Source: Polyangia bacterium (GTDB lineage Bacteria > Myxococcota_A > Polyangia > Nannocystales > Nannocystaceae). From it: a stretch of 64,000 bases of DNA. Made by a program: the position numbers and the translations under genes. Within the stretch, counting starts at the first letter, position 1. Each line of letters begins with the position of its first letter. Of the stretch, positions 26,045-35,319 are shown piece after piece. Below the pieces are notes generated by a model. That model searched no databases and was not told where the DNA came from. It saw only the letters and a list, made by a program, of their open reading frames with translations. The stretch is taken from assembly GCA_030429545.1 (NCBI GenBank), contig JAUIFF010000003.1, forward strand, positions 248,001 to 312,000. Reading direction: 5' to 3'.

Positions 26045-27958
26045 ATGTCCGAGCCCACCGACTCCTCTATCTCGCCGCTTGACTCCGCCAACCCGCGCGC
26101 ACTCGAGGCATACGCAACTGTTGAGGCTCGCTACCGCGAAGATGTCCGAACGCATCTGCAAGAAGTCGCTGCCCGAGACCCGATTTTTCGCCATCTGATG
26201 GAGTCGACCCCAGAGGAGGTCCAAAAGGAGCAGCAGGCACGCGCGACTGCGTTACTCGAGGGCGCACTTCGTCGCGGTGAGTGGGAACCCTACCTCGCAG
26301 ACCTTCGCATGCAGGGTGCGATCTATGCCCAGATGGGGATCCCAACAGCGAGTTGGTATCAGATACTCAGCGAATTTCGTGCGCACCTCACCATGAAACT
26401 CGCGCGTGAACCGGGCATTACGGTCGAGCGGGTGTGCACAGCACTCGAAGGCATGAACTGGGTCGCCGACCTCGGCATGTCGCAGATCATTGAGGCATAT
26501 CTCTCCACGAAAGAGGCGAGCATCCGGGCCGAGCAGGAACGCCAACGACAAATTTTTGCCGGGGCCCCGGATGCGATTATTACCTTTGACCAAAGCGGCG
26601 CGGTTACCGGTGCCAATCCGGAGGCCGAGCGGACGTTCGGCTGGTCGGTCGCCGATGCACTCGGCCGTCCCTGGCATGAACTCCTGTTCCCCGACGATAT
26701 CTCCGGCGCAATGGCGGAGGTTGTCAACGACAACTCGAGCACCGGCATCATGTGCTCTGGGCTCAACACCCAGGGCAGGCGATTTGACCAGCTGATCTTT
26801 CCCCTCGAGCTGACGGTCGTCGCCCTGCCCCGTGGTGATCACCGCGAGTACTGTGCGTTTATTCGCGACCTCAGCGGCCAGACCAAAGCCCAATCCGACC
26901 AGCGGTTACTGGCCTCGATCGTCCAGGCATCGACCGACGCGATTGTCAGCGTAGACCGTCTAGGCACGGTTTTGAGCTGGAATCCGGGTGCCGAAAACAT
27001 GTATGGCCATGCTTCTGAGGAGGCACTCGGCGCTGATTTTTGGACGCTTGTCGGGACTGGTAGCCACCGCCCCACATGGCTGGTCGAACCGACCGACCAG
27101 CGCCGGGAAATCGAGATGGTCCACCGCCGGCGCGATGGTTCGCGGGTCGATGTTTCGGTCGCGCTTGCCCCCCTTTGTGCCGCTGATGGTCACACCATCG
27201 GCACCGCGCTGATCGCCCGGGACATCGGCGAACGGATCCAGGCGGCCAAGGCCCTCGCCGAAAAAACCCAGCAGCTCGAACGCTCCAACCGCGAGCTCCA
27301 GGACTTTGTATATGCAGCTTCGCATGATCTCCGCGCCCCACTGCGCGCCGTCGACCACCTCAGTAGCTTTCTCGCCGAAGATCTCGAACAGGTCGCCACC
27401 GGCGATTCCCTCGAGCACCTAGCACTGCTGCGCCGACGGGTGCAGCACATGAGCAAGATGATCACCGACTTGCTCGAGTATTCGCGAATTGGCCACCGAC
27501 AGCAGGCCCGCGAACACGTCGACTGCAACACACTGGTCGCGGATATTCTCAACGCCATCGAAATTCCAAGCACCTTCACGTATGTCGTGAAAACCAGGTT
27601 GCCGGTGTTGCACACCCAACGAGCACCGCTTCAACAGGTGTTTGCCAACGTTCTTGAAAATGCGCTCAAGCACCACGACCGCCAGGATGGCCGGGTCGAA
27701 GTCTCTGCCCAACAGCTCAGCGACCAACTCTACGAGTTCACGATTAGCGACGACGGCCCAGGGATCGTCCCGCGACACCGCGAACGTGCATTTCGCATGT
27801 TTCAGACACTCGGCGGCAAGGAAAAACCCCACAGTAGCGGCATCGGCCTCGCCATGGTCAAAAAAACCATCGAAAGCGCTGGCGGGACCGTCGAGCTACG
27901 CGAGAGTCCGGCCGGCGGTGTGGAGTTTGTATTTACATGGCCAACCGTGCCCGGGTGA
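26045..27958 (+). CDS. PAS-PAS sensor histidine kinase
   Basis: A 637-residue cytoplasmic kinase from ATG 26045. A helical N-terminal region (about 1-175, with WEPYLADLRMQGAIYAQMG) resembles sensor modules of other myxobacterial kinases. Two PAS domains lie at about 185-300 (FAGAPDAIITFDQSG) and 305-420 (VQASTDAIVSVDRLG). The HisKA phospho-acceptor His427 is in YAASHDLRAPLRAV, of the phytochrome-kinase type. The HATPase domain (about 520-630) shows NVLENALKHH, SDDGPGI and SSGIGLAM. There are no membrane segments, so it senses a cytoplasmic or diffusible cue. Its tail was copied in the 158-bp tandem duplication at 27878-28193. Confidence 0.9.
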   Translation: MSEPTDSSISPLDSANPRALEAYATVEARYREDVRTHLQEVAARDPIFRHLMESTPEEVQKEQQARATALLEGALRRGEWEPYLADLRMQGAIYAQMGIPTASWYQILSEFRAHLTMKLAREPGITVERVCTALEGMNWVADLGMSQIIEAYLSTKEASIRAEQERQRQIFAGAPDAIITFDQSGAVTGANPEAERTFGWSVADALGRPWHELLFPDDISGAMAEVVNDNSSTGIMCSGLNTQGRRFDQLIFPLELTVVALPRGDHREYCAFIRDLSGQTKAQSDQRLLASIVQASTDAIVSVDRLGTVLSWNPGAENMYGHASEEALGADFWTLVGTGSHRPTWLVEPTDQRREIEMVHRRRDGSRVDVSVALAPLCAADGHTIGTALIARDIGERIQAAKALAEKTQQLERSNRELQDFVYAASHDLRAPLRAVDHLSSFLAEDLEQVATGDSLEHLALLRRRVQHMSKMITDLLEYSRIGHRQQAREHVDCNTLVADILNAIEIPSTFTYVVKTRLPVLHTQRAPLQQVFANVLENALKHHDRQDGRVEVSAQQLSDQLYEFTISDDGPGIVPRHRERAFRMFQTLGGKEKPHSSGIGLAMVKKTIESAGGTVELRESPAGGVEFVFTWPTVPG

Positions 27959-27964
27959 CGCCCA

Positions 27965-27981
27965 GCTCGCGGGCTGCGAGC
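27965..27981. terminator. Hairpin after kinase gene, duplicated
   Basis: GCTCGC pairs with GCGAGC around a 5-nt loop, 6 bp after the kinase stop codon. The second copy is at 28123-28139 with one loop change. No T-tract follows, so it is a weak terminator candidate. Confidence 0.4.
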
Positions 27982-28085
27982 CTCACTCAGACCTGTCTGA
28001 TTGATCCTGTGAGTCCTCGGTTGTGAGCCGGGTTGGCTGGCGGGACCGTCGAGCTACGCGAGAGTCCGGCCGGCGGTGTGGAGTT

Positions 28086-28095
28086 TGTATTTACA
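28086..28095. repeat. Duplicated dyad site
   Basis: TGTATTTACA in copy two of the tandem duplication. It was created by the duplication of the coding site at 27928-27937 and now lies in non-coding DNA between convergent genes. Confidence 0.85.
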
Positions 28096-28140
28096 TGGCC
28101 AACCGTGCCCGGGTGACACCCAGCTCGCGGGCCGCGAGCC

Positions 28141-31100
28141 TCACTCAGACCTGCCCGATTGATCCTGTGAGTCCTCGGTTGTGAGCCGGGTCGGGATGAC
28201 AGCTCCCGGTGGTGGTGGCGGTGGTGACCAGGACCGCTTGGGTCGGTCAACCTCCTCGATCTCGCCCTCGTATTCCTCGCCATCAGGCTCACCAGTGGTC
28301 ATCGGTTTGATCGGTCCCGACATCCCGCTGAGACTGCGCGTCAGCTTGCCTAGGGGGGATTCTCCGCGGTTGCGCTCGGCGAGCGACGGCCCGTCCCCCA
28401 GGGTCAATCCCGGCGATTCGCCGCTTCCCGAGGCGCCCGGCTGGTACGGCATCCCGCTGCGGGGATTTGACCGGGGCCCGTCGTTGTTGGGCCGGGGGTT
28501 GAACGGAGGATTGAAGTTGAAGGGTTTCCACAGGCTCCCACCCGAAAACGATTGCCACACCCATGGCAACCACTTGACCAGGGCCCAGGCCAACCACAGC
28601 GCCCACACCAGCATCAGCCCGCGGTACCAAAGGATCGGTACCGAGTAGACCGTTGGCCGTGCGAGTTTGCCCTGGACGCGATCTTGAAACCACACCAGGT
28701 GACGGTCATACGAACCGTTGCCCTCAACTTGCATGTCGGGTTGCAACAACAACCCGGCATGGATGGCCCCGATCAAGCAGCCAATGGCGGCGATCGTCCA
28801 CCCCGCGAGGGCGAGCTGCCGGAGGTTGAACCAAGCTGGGCTCAGGCCGGTGTTGCTTCGCCGCCAGCCGAGGGCGAGAAACCACAACACCACAACCATG
28901 GCTGCTGGGACAGGTAGTGGCGAAAGCCCGATGCCCAGCAAAAACCAGTGATGGGTTCGCAATGGAGTTTGCACCCGGCGAACTTGACCGAGGATCAACG
29001 CGGCCAGGATCACCATCACGATGTAGCTCCAAAACAGCACCGCTGGTCCGAGTAACGGCCCACGGACCCACAACACCCAGCGGTCGCGCGGGAACTCAAT
29101 CGTGGTCTCCACGTTGACGGCAGCGGTCCCGAGGTCGACGACCGGAGCGGTGTAACGCGGACGCAACTGATGGGGCTCGCGCCAATCGAGTTGGACCGAC
29201 TGACTGCCCGGGACAACAGGAATCCGCACCTCCTGGCCATCCTGACCAATCGATTTTTCCGAGCCGTTGATCCGCACCGTCTGCAGCGAGGCCTCGGCCG
29301 GGAGCGTCAGGGTGTGATGTCCACCGCGACTGCTGCGAAGTTGCATTGTCAAGGTGGCATCGGTCGCCCGGCGCCCGGGGTTGAGTGAAAGATGCACACG
29401 GTCGACAGTGAGAGTCTGTCCGGGGACCCCCTCGGGTCGCGTGACTGCCAGAGCAACCTGTTCGCCGGGCCAGGGCTGCCACACGCGCAGTCCCTGGTCG
29501 CCATTTTCAACCACCGGAATCCCCTCGGCCTCAACGTGCCACAGGGGGCCGACCTCGAGCCGCCAAACCTCTACCCAGGGTTGGTTTTCGGCGGCGACCA
29601 ACGCAATCGACGGGCTGACTTCGAGTACTGAAGTCCACTCGATTTCGCGGGCATCCGGGCCCATGTTGACGAGCACCTTGCCGTCCTCAACCCGCATTTC
29701 ATCGGTGGTCACCGACTCGCTCGGCAGCAGCGGGATTGCCAACACAACCGCCGAGCCGGGCGGTGTCATGCGCTCGACCCTGGTGTTGACCTCCCACGAG
29801 AGCCCGAGTTGAAGCGAGCGCTCAACCCGGACAAACGCCGGCAACGGCCCCATCTCGAGGGTTTGCTTGGCATCGCCCTCGCGGTGGATCTTGGTCAGTT
29901 GCAGGTTGTCGTCGGCCAGGCCGTCTTCGTGGATCCCCTCGATCGTCCAACCGGCAGCCTGGGCCTCGATGTAATGTGGTTTGAGCGGCATCGCCAACTG
30001 CACGGTCTCGCGACTCGGCAACGGTCCGCGCAACACCACCCGGTGACGGCCGGGTGAAAGTTGTACCCACAACCTTCCTTCGGCATCGCGGGCAAGTGCA
30101 CGCTTGGCCGCGGGTGTCGACTCCGACGGTTCCCCGGGGGCGACTTCGGGTTCGACCTGTGCGCCGTCGACCACGACCGAGGTCGGCAACCATTGGCTAG
30201 CACTCCCGGGCAGGGGCACGCCGGTCTCGCTGGCGACATGCAGCTCTAGTTGCAGCTGCAAACTTTCTGGCGTGACATTGATCCGCATACGCGGGCTTTG
30301 GGCGCAGTTGGGCAAACACGTGGGGTTGGCCTGAACCCGAGCCCGCAGGGTCTCGAGCAACTCCGGCGAGGGGAAGTCGGCACGGGCTGTTCCCGGCACC
30401 AACGCGGTACCAAAAAATGCCAGGATCAGCGCGATTGCTGCGGCCGCTCCCGACTTTGCGCCCGCCTGCGGAGGCCGTTTTCGCCGCCCCGCACGAAACA
30501 CACCCAAAACCGCGAGACCGAGGGTGATCATAAACAGCACCCGGACAAAGGCCATGGCGGTGTTGAGCCGCGGCGGCGCCATGTAGAGCACAACTTCGTG
30601 GGTCCGATCGACCGGGCCTTGCCACCGCACGGGGATCGACTTCCACTGCCAACCGGGAATCCCAGGGCCCGTTTGCACAACTGTATTTGCGTCGTACTCA
30701 CGTAGTTTTTTGCGCTGAAGCTGGCGTTGCATCGCCTTGTAGCTCCCGCCCTTTTTGTTCTTGGTACGTCCACGGGTAATACTGCTACTCGTGTCGAGGT
30801 TGGCGATGTCGACCGGCTTGTCGTCGGCCTGCTGCTGCTCGACCCAGCCGTCACCATCGGCCTCGTCTTTTTTGAGTTCATCGCGATACTCCTCATCCTC
30901 TGCGAGAGGTTCGGGCTCCATCGCCGCAAACTCTGTATTTGCAACTTTTTGTACGGCCATGTCCGCCCCCGGAGCCATCGCCCCGAGCACAAACGAATCA
31001 CTGCCGTGCCGCTCGAGCGCCGGGTAGAGGCCCTGGCGCACTTGCTGGACGACAAACCCCAGCACCAACCCAGCCAACGTAATCAACACGACACCCCGGT

Positions 31101-32748
31101 AGGCCCGCACGACCAGGCGCAACTTGCCCTCCGGCAACGCGCGGTTGAGGGCCTCACCGACCAGCACAAATATCCACACCAGTCGCGGCGCCCCCCATTC
31201 AGGGAAACACAGACCGAGTGATAGCAGCGACAGCAACCCCCAGGCCCAACCGTAGAGACGACCGATGGCGATGCTGATCACCAGCACCAGGAAAATGTCG
31301 AGGAGGGTCCAGCTCTGCACCCAGGTGTTGCGAACCTCGTCGATGCCTTCGGCGTGGAGCAACCTCCAACCTGGCGGCAAGTGCAGATTGCCCGAGACCT
31401 CGTGGAAGTCGTGGTCCCAGTCGACAGCCGACATCCGCAGCACACCATTGCCGTCGTGCCCCGGAACGCGCAGGTCTGCGCTTAGGTTGAGTTCGCGCGA
31501 ACGCAGCTCAACGCCGGCCTGGGGCGACCCCTCGCGGTAGGTGATGAACTGGTCCTTACCCGAGATGTTGACATGGCCGAGGGTGCCACGCGGCTGCATG
31601 TCGAGCCGCCAACCGCTGTGGACCTGACCGTGGATACGGTCGTGCACGGTGACTTCGCGGCCGTCGAAGTCGAGCCACCAATCCCGTTGTAGCTGCAAGC
31701 GATCGGGCCCGCGATCGACCTCGCCACGACGGCGTTCGGTCAACACCATGGCCTCTCCCGCACGCAGGCGGTAGGCCGGCAAGCTCTTCCACTCATCGGG
31801 CAGCAGGGTTTGCTGCGGGTCGACCGAAGCCACGCCAGTGATATCGACCTGGTGCAGCCTCGGGTCGGCAGCAAATACCCAGACCTCCTCTTCGGCCCAC
31901 GGACCCCCGGGCTCCCCGGGTTGCAGGCTTTCGACCGGCCCTTCGTGGCGGGCGGTGATGTCGACAACCCACCGCCCCGGCCGTAGTTGTACACGCAACT
32001 TGCCATCGGGCTCGATCCTTGCGGGCACCTGCGAGTCGACAGCCATGGCGACAAACCCAGGTAACAGGGTCTTGCCGAGCAGTTCCTCACGGTTTTTCCC
32101 CGACGCGTGGAGCTCGACCCGGGTCACCACCTGCAGCGGCAAACCGTCGTTGACCCGCCGGTGCACCACAAGATCGAGGTGGTCGGCCTCGGTGCCCTCA
32201 TCGCGGGTGCGGTTGAGCCACAGGGTCCCGTCGTCGTCGCGTTGGGGAGCTGCCACGGGCGCGCCATCTACTTGTACACGCAACAGCCCCGTCGCCGCGG
32301 GCACCCGCAGCTTTTCGGGCAATGCATCCCACAAAAATCGGCCGGCGAGGGTGTGCGAGCCGGGGGTGAGTTCAACGCCCGGCATCCCACCGCGGTTGAG
32401 CACAACCACTGCAGCGCCATCGATCGTCACCTCTTGCGGCCATCGGCGATCGTCGCCCGGCAGCGGTACCCAAGTTGGCCGATACACCCGCCAGGTCTGC
32501 GAAAACTTGCCGCCCTTGCCGGTCAGCTCGAGTGCCAGCTCGGAGGGCCACTCGCAGCGACGGGCCGACGTTTCTCCCTGTAGAAAAGGACAGCCGGCCT
32601 GGGGCTGGTCGTGCGTGACCCATGGAATCCATGCTCGTAACGACTCGGGAACATCGTCGGGATCGATAGGCTCGGCCCGCACCGACGCCGGTACCAACAT
32701 GAGTGCAACAAATACGAGGAAGATGTAGGACGACAAAGTACGCGGCAT
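28141..32748 (-). CDS. Large exported multi-spanning membrane protein, unknown
   Basis: A 1535-residue protein. I start at ATG 32748, where a clear signal peptide begins (MPRTLSSYIFLVFVALMLVP through SVRA); an upstream extension to 32853 is open but unlike a leader. Large beta-rich extracytoplasmic segments (rich in W, P, G, V) alternate with membrane helices near residues 490-560, 585-615, 750-775, 785-810 and at least four helices between about 1235 and 1430. The C-terminal tail of about 120 residues is Pro/Gly/Ser-rich and ends in QDQSGRSE. I do not recognise the family. The two halves both contain TVTLP.., GRHRV.L and similar blocks, suggesting an internal duplication. Four dyad sites lie within or just upstream. 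Confidence 0.72.
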   Translation of the reverse strand: MPRTLSSYIFLVFVALMLVPASVRAEPIDPDDVPESLRAWIPWVTHDQPQAGCPFLQGETSARRCEWPSELALELTGKGGKFSQTWRVYRPTWVPLPGDDRRWPQEVTIDGAAVVVLNRGGMPGVELTPGSHTLAGRFLWDALPEKLRVPAATGLLRVQVDGAPVAAPQRDDDGTLWLNRTRDEGTEADHLDLVVHRRVNDGLPLQVVTRVELHASGKNREELLGKTLLPGFVAMAVDSQVPARIEPDGKLRVQLRPGRWVVDITARHEGPVESLQPGEPGGPWAEEEVWVFAADPRLHQVDITGVASVDPQQTLLPDEWKSLPAYRLRAGEAMVLTERRRGEVDRGPDRLQLQRDWWLDFDGREVTVHDRIHGQVHSGWRLDMQPRGTLGHVNISGKDQFITYREGSPQAGVELRSRELNLSADLRVPGHDGNGVLRMSAVDWDHDFHEVSGNLHLPPGWRLLHAEGIDEVRNTWVQSWTLLDIFLVLVISIAIGRLYGWAWGLLSLLSLGLCFPEWGAPRLVWIFVLVGEALNRALPEGKLRLVVRAYRGVVLITLAGLVLGFVVQQVRQGLYPALERHGSDSFVLGAMAPGADMAVQKVANTEFAAMEPEPLAEDEEYRDELKKDEADGDGWVEQQQADDKPVDIANLDTSSSITRGRTKNKKGGSYKAMQRQLQRKKLREYDANTVVQTGPGIPGWQWKSIPVRWQGPVDRTHEVVLYMAPPRLNTAMAFVRVLFMITLGLAVLGVFRAGRRKRPPQAGAKSGAAAAIALILAFFGTALVPGTARADFPSPELLETLRARVQANPTCLPNCAQSPRMRINVTPESLQLQLELHVASETGVPLPGSASQWLPTSVVVDGAQVEPEVAPGEPSESTPAAKRALARDAEGRLWVQLSPGRHRVVLRGPLPSRETVQLAMPLKPHYIEAQAAGWTIEGIHEDGLADDNLQLTKIHREGDAKQTLEMGPLPAFVRVERSLQLGLSWEVNTRVERMTPPGSAVVLAIPLLPSESVTTDEMRVEDGKVLVNMGPDAREIEWTSVLEVSPSIALVAAENQPWVEVWRLEVGPLWHVEAEGIPVVENGDQGLRVWQPWPGEQVALAVTRPEGVPGQTLTVDRVHLSLNPGRRATDATLTMQLRSSRGGHHTLTLPAEASLQTVRINGSEKSIGQDGQEVRIPVVPGSQSVQLDWREPHQLRPRYTAPVVDLGTAAVNVETTIEFPRDRWVLWVRGPLLGPAVLFWSYIVMVILAALILGQVRRVQTPLRTHHWFLLGIGLSPLPVPAAMVVVLWFLALGWRRSNTGLSPAWFNLRQLALAGWTIAAIGCLIGAIHAGLLLQPDMQVEGNGSYDRHLVWFQDRVQGKLARPTVYSVPILWYRGLMLVWALWLAWALVKWLPWVWQSFSGGSLWKPFNFNPPFNPRPNNDGPRSNPRSGMPYQPGASGSGESPGLTLGDGPSLAERNRGESPLGKLTRSLSGMSGPIKPMTTGEPDGEEYEGEIEEVDRPKRSWSPPPPPPGAVIPTRLTTEDSQDQSGRSE

Positions 32749-32853
32749 GGACCCTCGAACGGGACCAAGAGTAACGCGACCCATATGGCCTTTAGCAAGC
32801 ACTGTTCGCGCGCGATAAACATCGCAACGACACCGCGGTCGCCATAAAATCAC

Positions 32854-32863
32854 TGCACATGCA
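32854..32863. repeat. Intergenic dyad site
   Basis: TGCACATGCA, a perfect match, in the 156-bp gap between the 1535-residue gene start and the end of the zinc-ribbon gene, both on the minus strand. Confidence 0.8.
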
Positions 32864-32904
32864 TCGATATCGCGCTTGAGCGCTAGTTGTGCACGGTTGT
32901 ACCG

Positions 32905-33495
32905 CTACGCGGTTGCAAGCGCTGTTCCGCAATACTTGCAGTTGACCAGCTCCCCAGCAAACACAATCTCGTGGCCTGCTGCCGCCCCGCATGCGTGGCA
33001 ACGGTCGATCACTTGATGGGTGCGGCGGATCCGATTGCGATGCAGGTACTGACCGGTCTTGCGGTGAAAGACGAGGTCGAGCCCATGCTCGTCGATCGCC
33101 CGGGCGACAAGTCCACTGGTTTCCATTTCGCTGCGCCCGATCTTTGCTGCCAGTTCGGCCGGTGTAAACGCATCGAGACTCATCAGGTAGCCGCGAAACT
33201 CCGCCTCAAACGTCTCGCGTTTAACCGCGAGCCCTACCCGCCAGCGAATGACCGCGCCGGGAATACCAAACAGGGCCGCGAGAATGATGCCACCGAGAGC
33301 TGGGTCGGGCTCCTCTTCGGCGCCGGCGAGCATCGACAACACAAACACCACCGTAAAAAACAGCCACACGCCACCGAGTGCGAGGAGCAACCAACCGACA
33401 GCCGACACAAGTTTGCGCATCGCCGTCCCAGTGTACTGCATGACGGCGGCCTGCTCGATATCAAGTTCGCGCACGCCACCTCTCCCACCCGTCAT
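32905..33495 (-). CDS. Two-helix membrane protein with C-terminal zinc ribbon
   Basis: A 196-residue protein from ATG 33495 (an ATG at 33522 and one at 33420 are alternatives). Two membrane helices (LVSAVGWLLLALGGVWLFF and GGIILAALFGIPGAVIRW) are followed by a small helical domain (DAFTPAELAAKIGRSEMETS). The zinc ribbon is CHACG...CKYCG with two CxxC pairs at the C-terminus. This arrangement suggests a membrane-tethered protein with a cytoplasmic winged-helix-like and zinc-binding part. I do not recognise a named family. It is co-directional with the 1535-residue gene downstream. Confidence 0.72.
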   Translation of the reverse strand: MTGGRGGVRELDIEQAAVMQYTGTAMRKLVSAVGWLLLALGGVWLFFTVVFVLSMLAGAEEEPDPALGGIILAALFGIPGAVIRWRVGLAVKRETFEAEFRGYLMSLDAFTPAELAAKIGRSEMETSGLVARAIDEHGLDLVFHRKTGQYLHRNRIRRTHQVIDRCHACGAAAGHEIVFAGELVNCKYCGTALATA

Positions 33496-33607
33496 TTTGC
33501 CTTCGCCGGCTCGCTGGCTCACAACCTTCCGACATGTTTTTGACTATACATATGTCTCCCAATGTTCACTGGCGAGAACGCTAGCCCCGGTGTGGTATGA
33601 AGCCGGC

Positions 33608-34396
33608 ATGGACACACAGGCCAGTGCTTCTGTTTTTGACCTCTCCGGCCAGGTGGCGATCGTCACCGGCTCGAGTCGCGGCATCGGGCGTTCGATCGCG
33701 CATCATCTCGCCGCCGCCGGAGCCAAGGTGGTGATCTCGAGTCGAAAACGCCCCGGGTGCGAAGCGGTTGCCACCGAGATCCGTGCGCGCGGAGGCACGG
33801 CAACGGTGGTCCCGTGCAACATTTCCGAGCCGGAGCAACTCAAAGACTTGTATGAGCAAACGATGTCGGCATTTGGCCGGGTCGACACGCTCGTGTGCAA
33901 TGCCGCGAGCAATCCCTATTTTGGCCCGATGTCGGGGCTCGACCAGGGTGCGTTTGACAAAATCATGCACAACAATGTGTTTCGCAACCTTCAGCTGATA
34001 AACCACGTCACCCCGCAGATGGCCGCACAGGGTGGTGGCAGCATCATCGTCATTTCCAGCGTTGGCGGGCTGCGAGGCGATGCCCATATTGGCGCTTACA
34101 ACATGTCCAAGGCCGCCGATATGCAGCTGGTGCGCAACCTCGCGGTCGAGCTTGGGCCCAAGAACATTCGTTGCAATACGATTGCCCCCGGGCTTATCAA
34201 AACCGACTTTGCTCGGGCACTTTGGCAAAATCCCAAGCTCGCGGCGAGCATCGAACGCAACACGCCCCTCGGGCGCATTGGTGAGCCCGATGACATCGGT
34301 CCGATCGCGGTGTTTCTCGCCTCCAAAGCTGCCGTGTACATGACCGGTCAGGTGCTCGTTGCCGACGGCGGCATGACGACGCGAGCAGCCTGGTAA
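33608..34396 (+). CDS. Short-chain dehydrogenase/reductase
   Basis: A 262-residue classical SDR. The NAD(P)-binding motif TGSSRGIG and NAAS are present. The catalytic Ser-Tyr-Lys set is seen in ISSVGG and YNMSK. The C-terminal GEPDDIGPIAVFLAS and TGQVLVADGG blocks are typical of FabG-like or DHRS4-like reductases. Arg in ISSRKRPGC suggests NADP preference, but this is an inference. It lies 41 bp upstream of an enoyl-CoA hydratase-like gene on the same strand, so a role in fatty acyl or branched acyl metabolism is plausible. Confidence 0.92.
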   Translation: MDTQASASVFDLSGQVAIVTGSSRGIGRSIAHHLAAAGAKVVISSRKRPGCEAVATEIRARGGTATVVPCNISEPEQLKDLYEQTMSAFGRVDTLVCNAASNPYFGPMSGLDQGAFDKIMHNNVFRNLQLINHVTPQMAAQGGGSIIVISSVGGLRGDAHIGAYNMSKAADMQLVRNLAVELGPKNIRCNTIAPGLIKTDFARALWQNPKLAASIERNTPLGRIGEPDDIGPIAVFLASKAAVYMTGQVLVADGGMTTRAAW

Positions 34397-34437
34397 GCGA
34401 CAACGCACAGCACATACCCCAAGCAACTCACCTCACC

Positions 34438-35238
34438 ATGCCGGTTCATACCCACAAACAACATGCTGTTACAACCATTGTCCTCAACCGCCCAACGCGG
34501 CGAAATGCCGTCGATGGGGACACCGCCGCTGCCCTTCGCCAGGCGTTTGTCGAGTTCGACAAAGATGTAGATGCAAAAGTGGCCGTACTGTGGGGCCAAG
34601 GGGGTAATTTCTGTGCCGGCGCCGACCTCAAAGCGCTGGCCGACGGCACTGCAAACTTTGTCCTCGACCCACAGGGACCGGGCCCAATGGGCCCTACACG
34701 CATGTTTTTGAGCAAACCGGTGATCGCGGCAATCAGTGGCTACGCGGTCGCGGGCGGGCTAGAACTCGCGCTGTGGTGCGACCTGCGTGTCGCCGAGCAG
34801 GGCGCGACTTTGGGTGTGTTTTGCCGGCGGTTTGGTGTCCCGCTGATCGACGGTGGAACGGTCCGCCTCCCGCGAATTGTCGGCATGGGACGGGCGATGG
34901 ATCTGATTCTCACCGGCCGTGCTGTCGATGCCCAAGAGGCCCTCTCGATGGGTTTGGTCAACCGGGTGGTCGCCAATGGAACCTCGCGCAGCGAAGCCGA
35001 AGCCCTTGCCCACCAGCTCGCGCAACATCCCCAGCTGTGCATGCGGGCCGATCGTCAGTCTGCCTATTGCCAATGGGACATGTCGCTAGCGTCAGCCCTG
35101 CACGCAGAGGGTCGCGCCGGACAACAGGTGCTGGCGAGCGAATCATTGCCGGGGGCCAAGCGTTTTGCCGCGGGAGCCGGTCGCCACGGTCGAGCCGTCG
35201 CCTCGCAACCTGGCGTTGACAAGCCCACAGACGACTGA
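34438..35238 (+). CDS. Enoyl-CoA hydratase/isomerase family protein
   Basis: A 266-residue crotonase-fold protein. The oxyanion-hole segment NFCAGADL and the second segment AGGLELALWCDLRVAE are clear. GRAMDLILTGRAVDAQEALSM marks the usual C-terminal helices. Substrate and exact reaction cannot be deduced. At the position where hydratases often have a catalytic Glu it reads DGGTVRLPR, so dehydratase activity may differ. It is likely co-transcribed with the upstream SDR gene. A dyad site (34566-34575) encodes D-V-D-A-K. Confidence 0.9.
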   Translation: MPVHTHKQHAVTTIVLNRPTRRNAVDGDTAAALRQAFVEFDKDVDAKVAVLWGQGGNFCAGADLKALADGTANFVLDPQGPGPMGPTRMFLSKPVIAAISGYAVAGGLELALWCDLRVAEQGATLGVFCRRFGVPLIDGGTVRLPRIVGMGRAMDLILTGRAVDAQEALSMGLVNRVVANGTSRSEAEALAHQLAQHPQLCMRADRQSAYCQWDMSLASALHAEGRAGQQVLASESLPGAKRFAAGAGRHGRAVASQPGVDKPTDD

Positions 35239-35319
35239 TATAGCGGTGTCACTATTGTTGGTGGTGCCGGTGAATCTACGATTTCACCGAGCTTGTATAG
35301 TGTATCGGGTGGGTGGACG

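Larger units (their letters stand above)
27878..28193. repeat. 158-bp tandem duplication across two gene tails
   Basis: Copies 27878-28035 and 28036-28193 are identical except for about five substitutions (27960 G/A, 27975 T/C, 27996 T/C, 27998 T/C, 28034 T/C). Copy one holds the real end of the histidine kinase gene. Copy two holds the real end of the minus-strand 1535-residue gene. Each copy therefore also carries a dead remnant of the other gene's tail. Both contain a perfect dyad site (27928-27937 and 28086-28095). Confidence 0.95.

Noticed and set aside
32905..35304. TGTATAGTGTA near 35294 as a promoter or dyad
   Set aside because: It looks like a -10 element and a dyad but matches only 6 of 10 dyad positions, and no -35 element is at the right distance.
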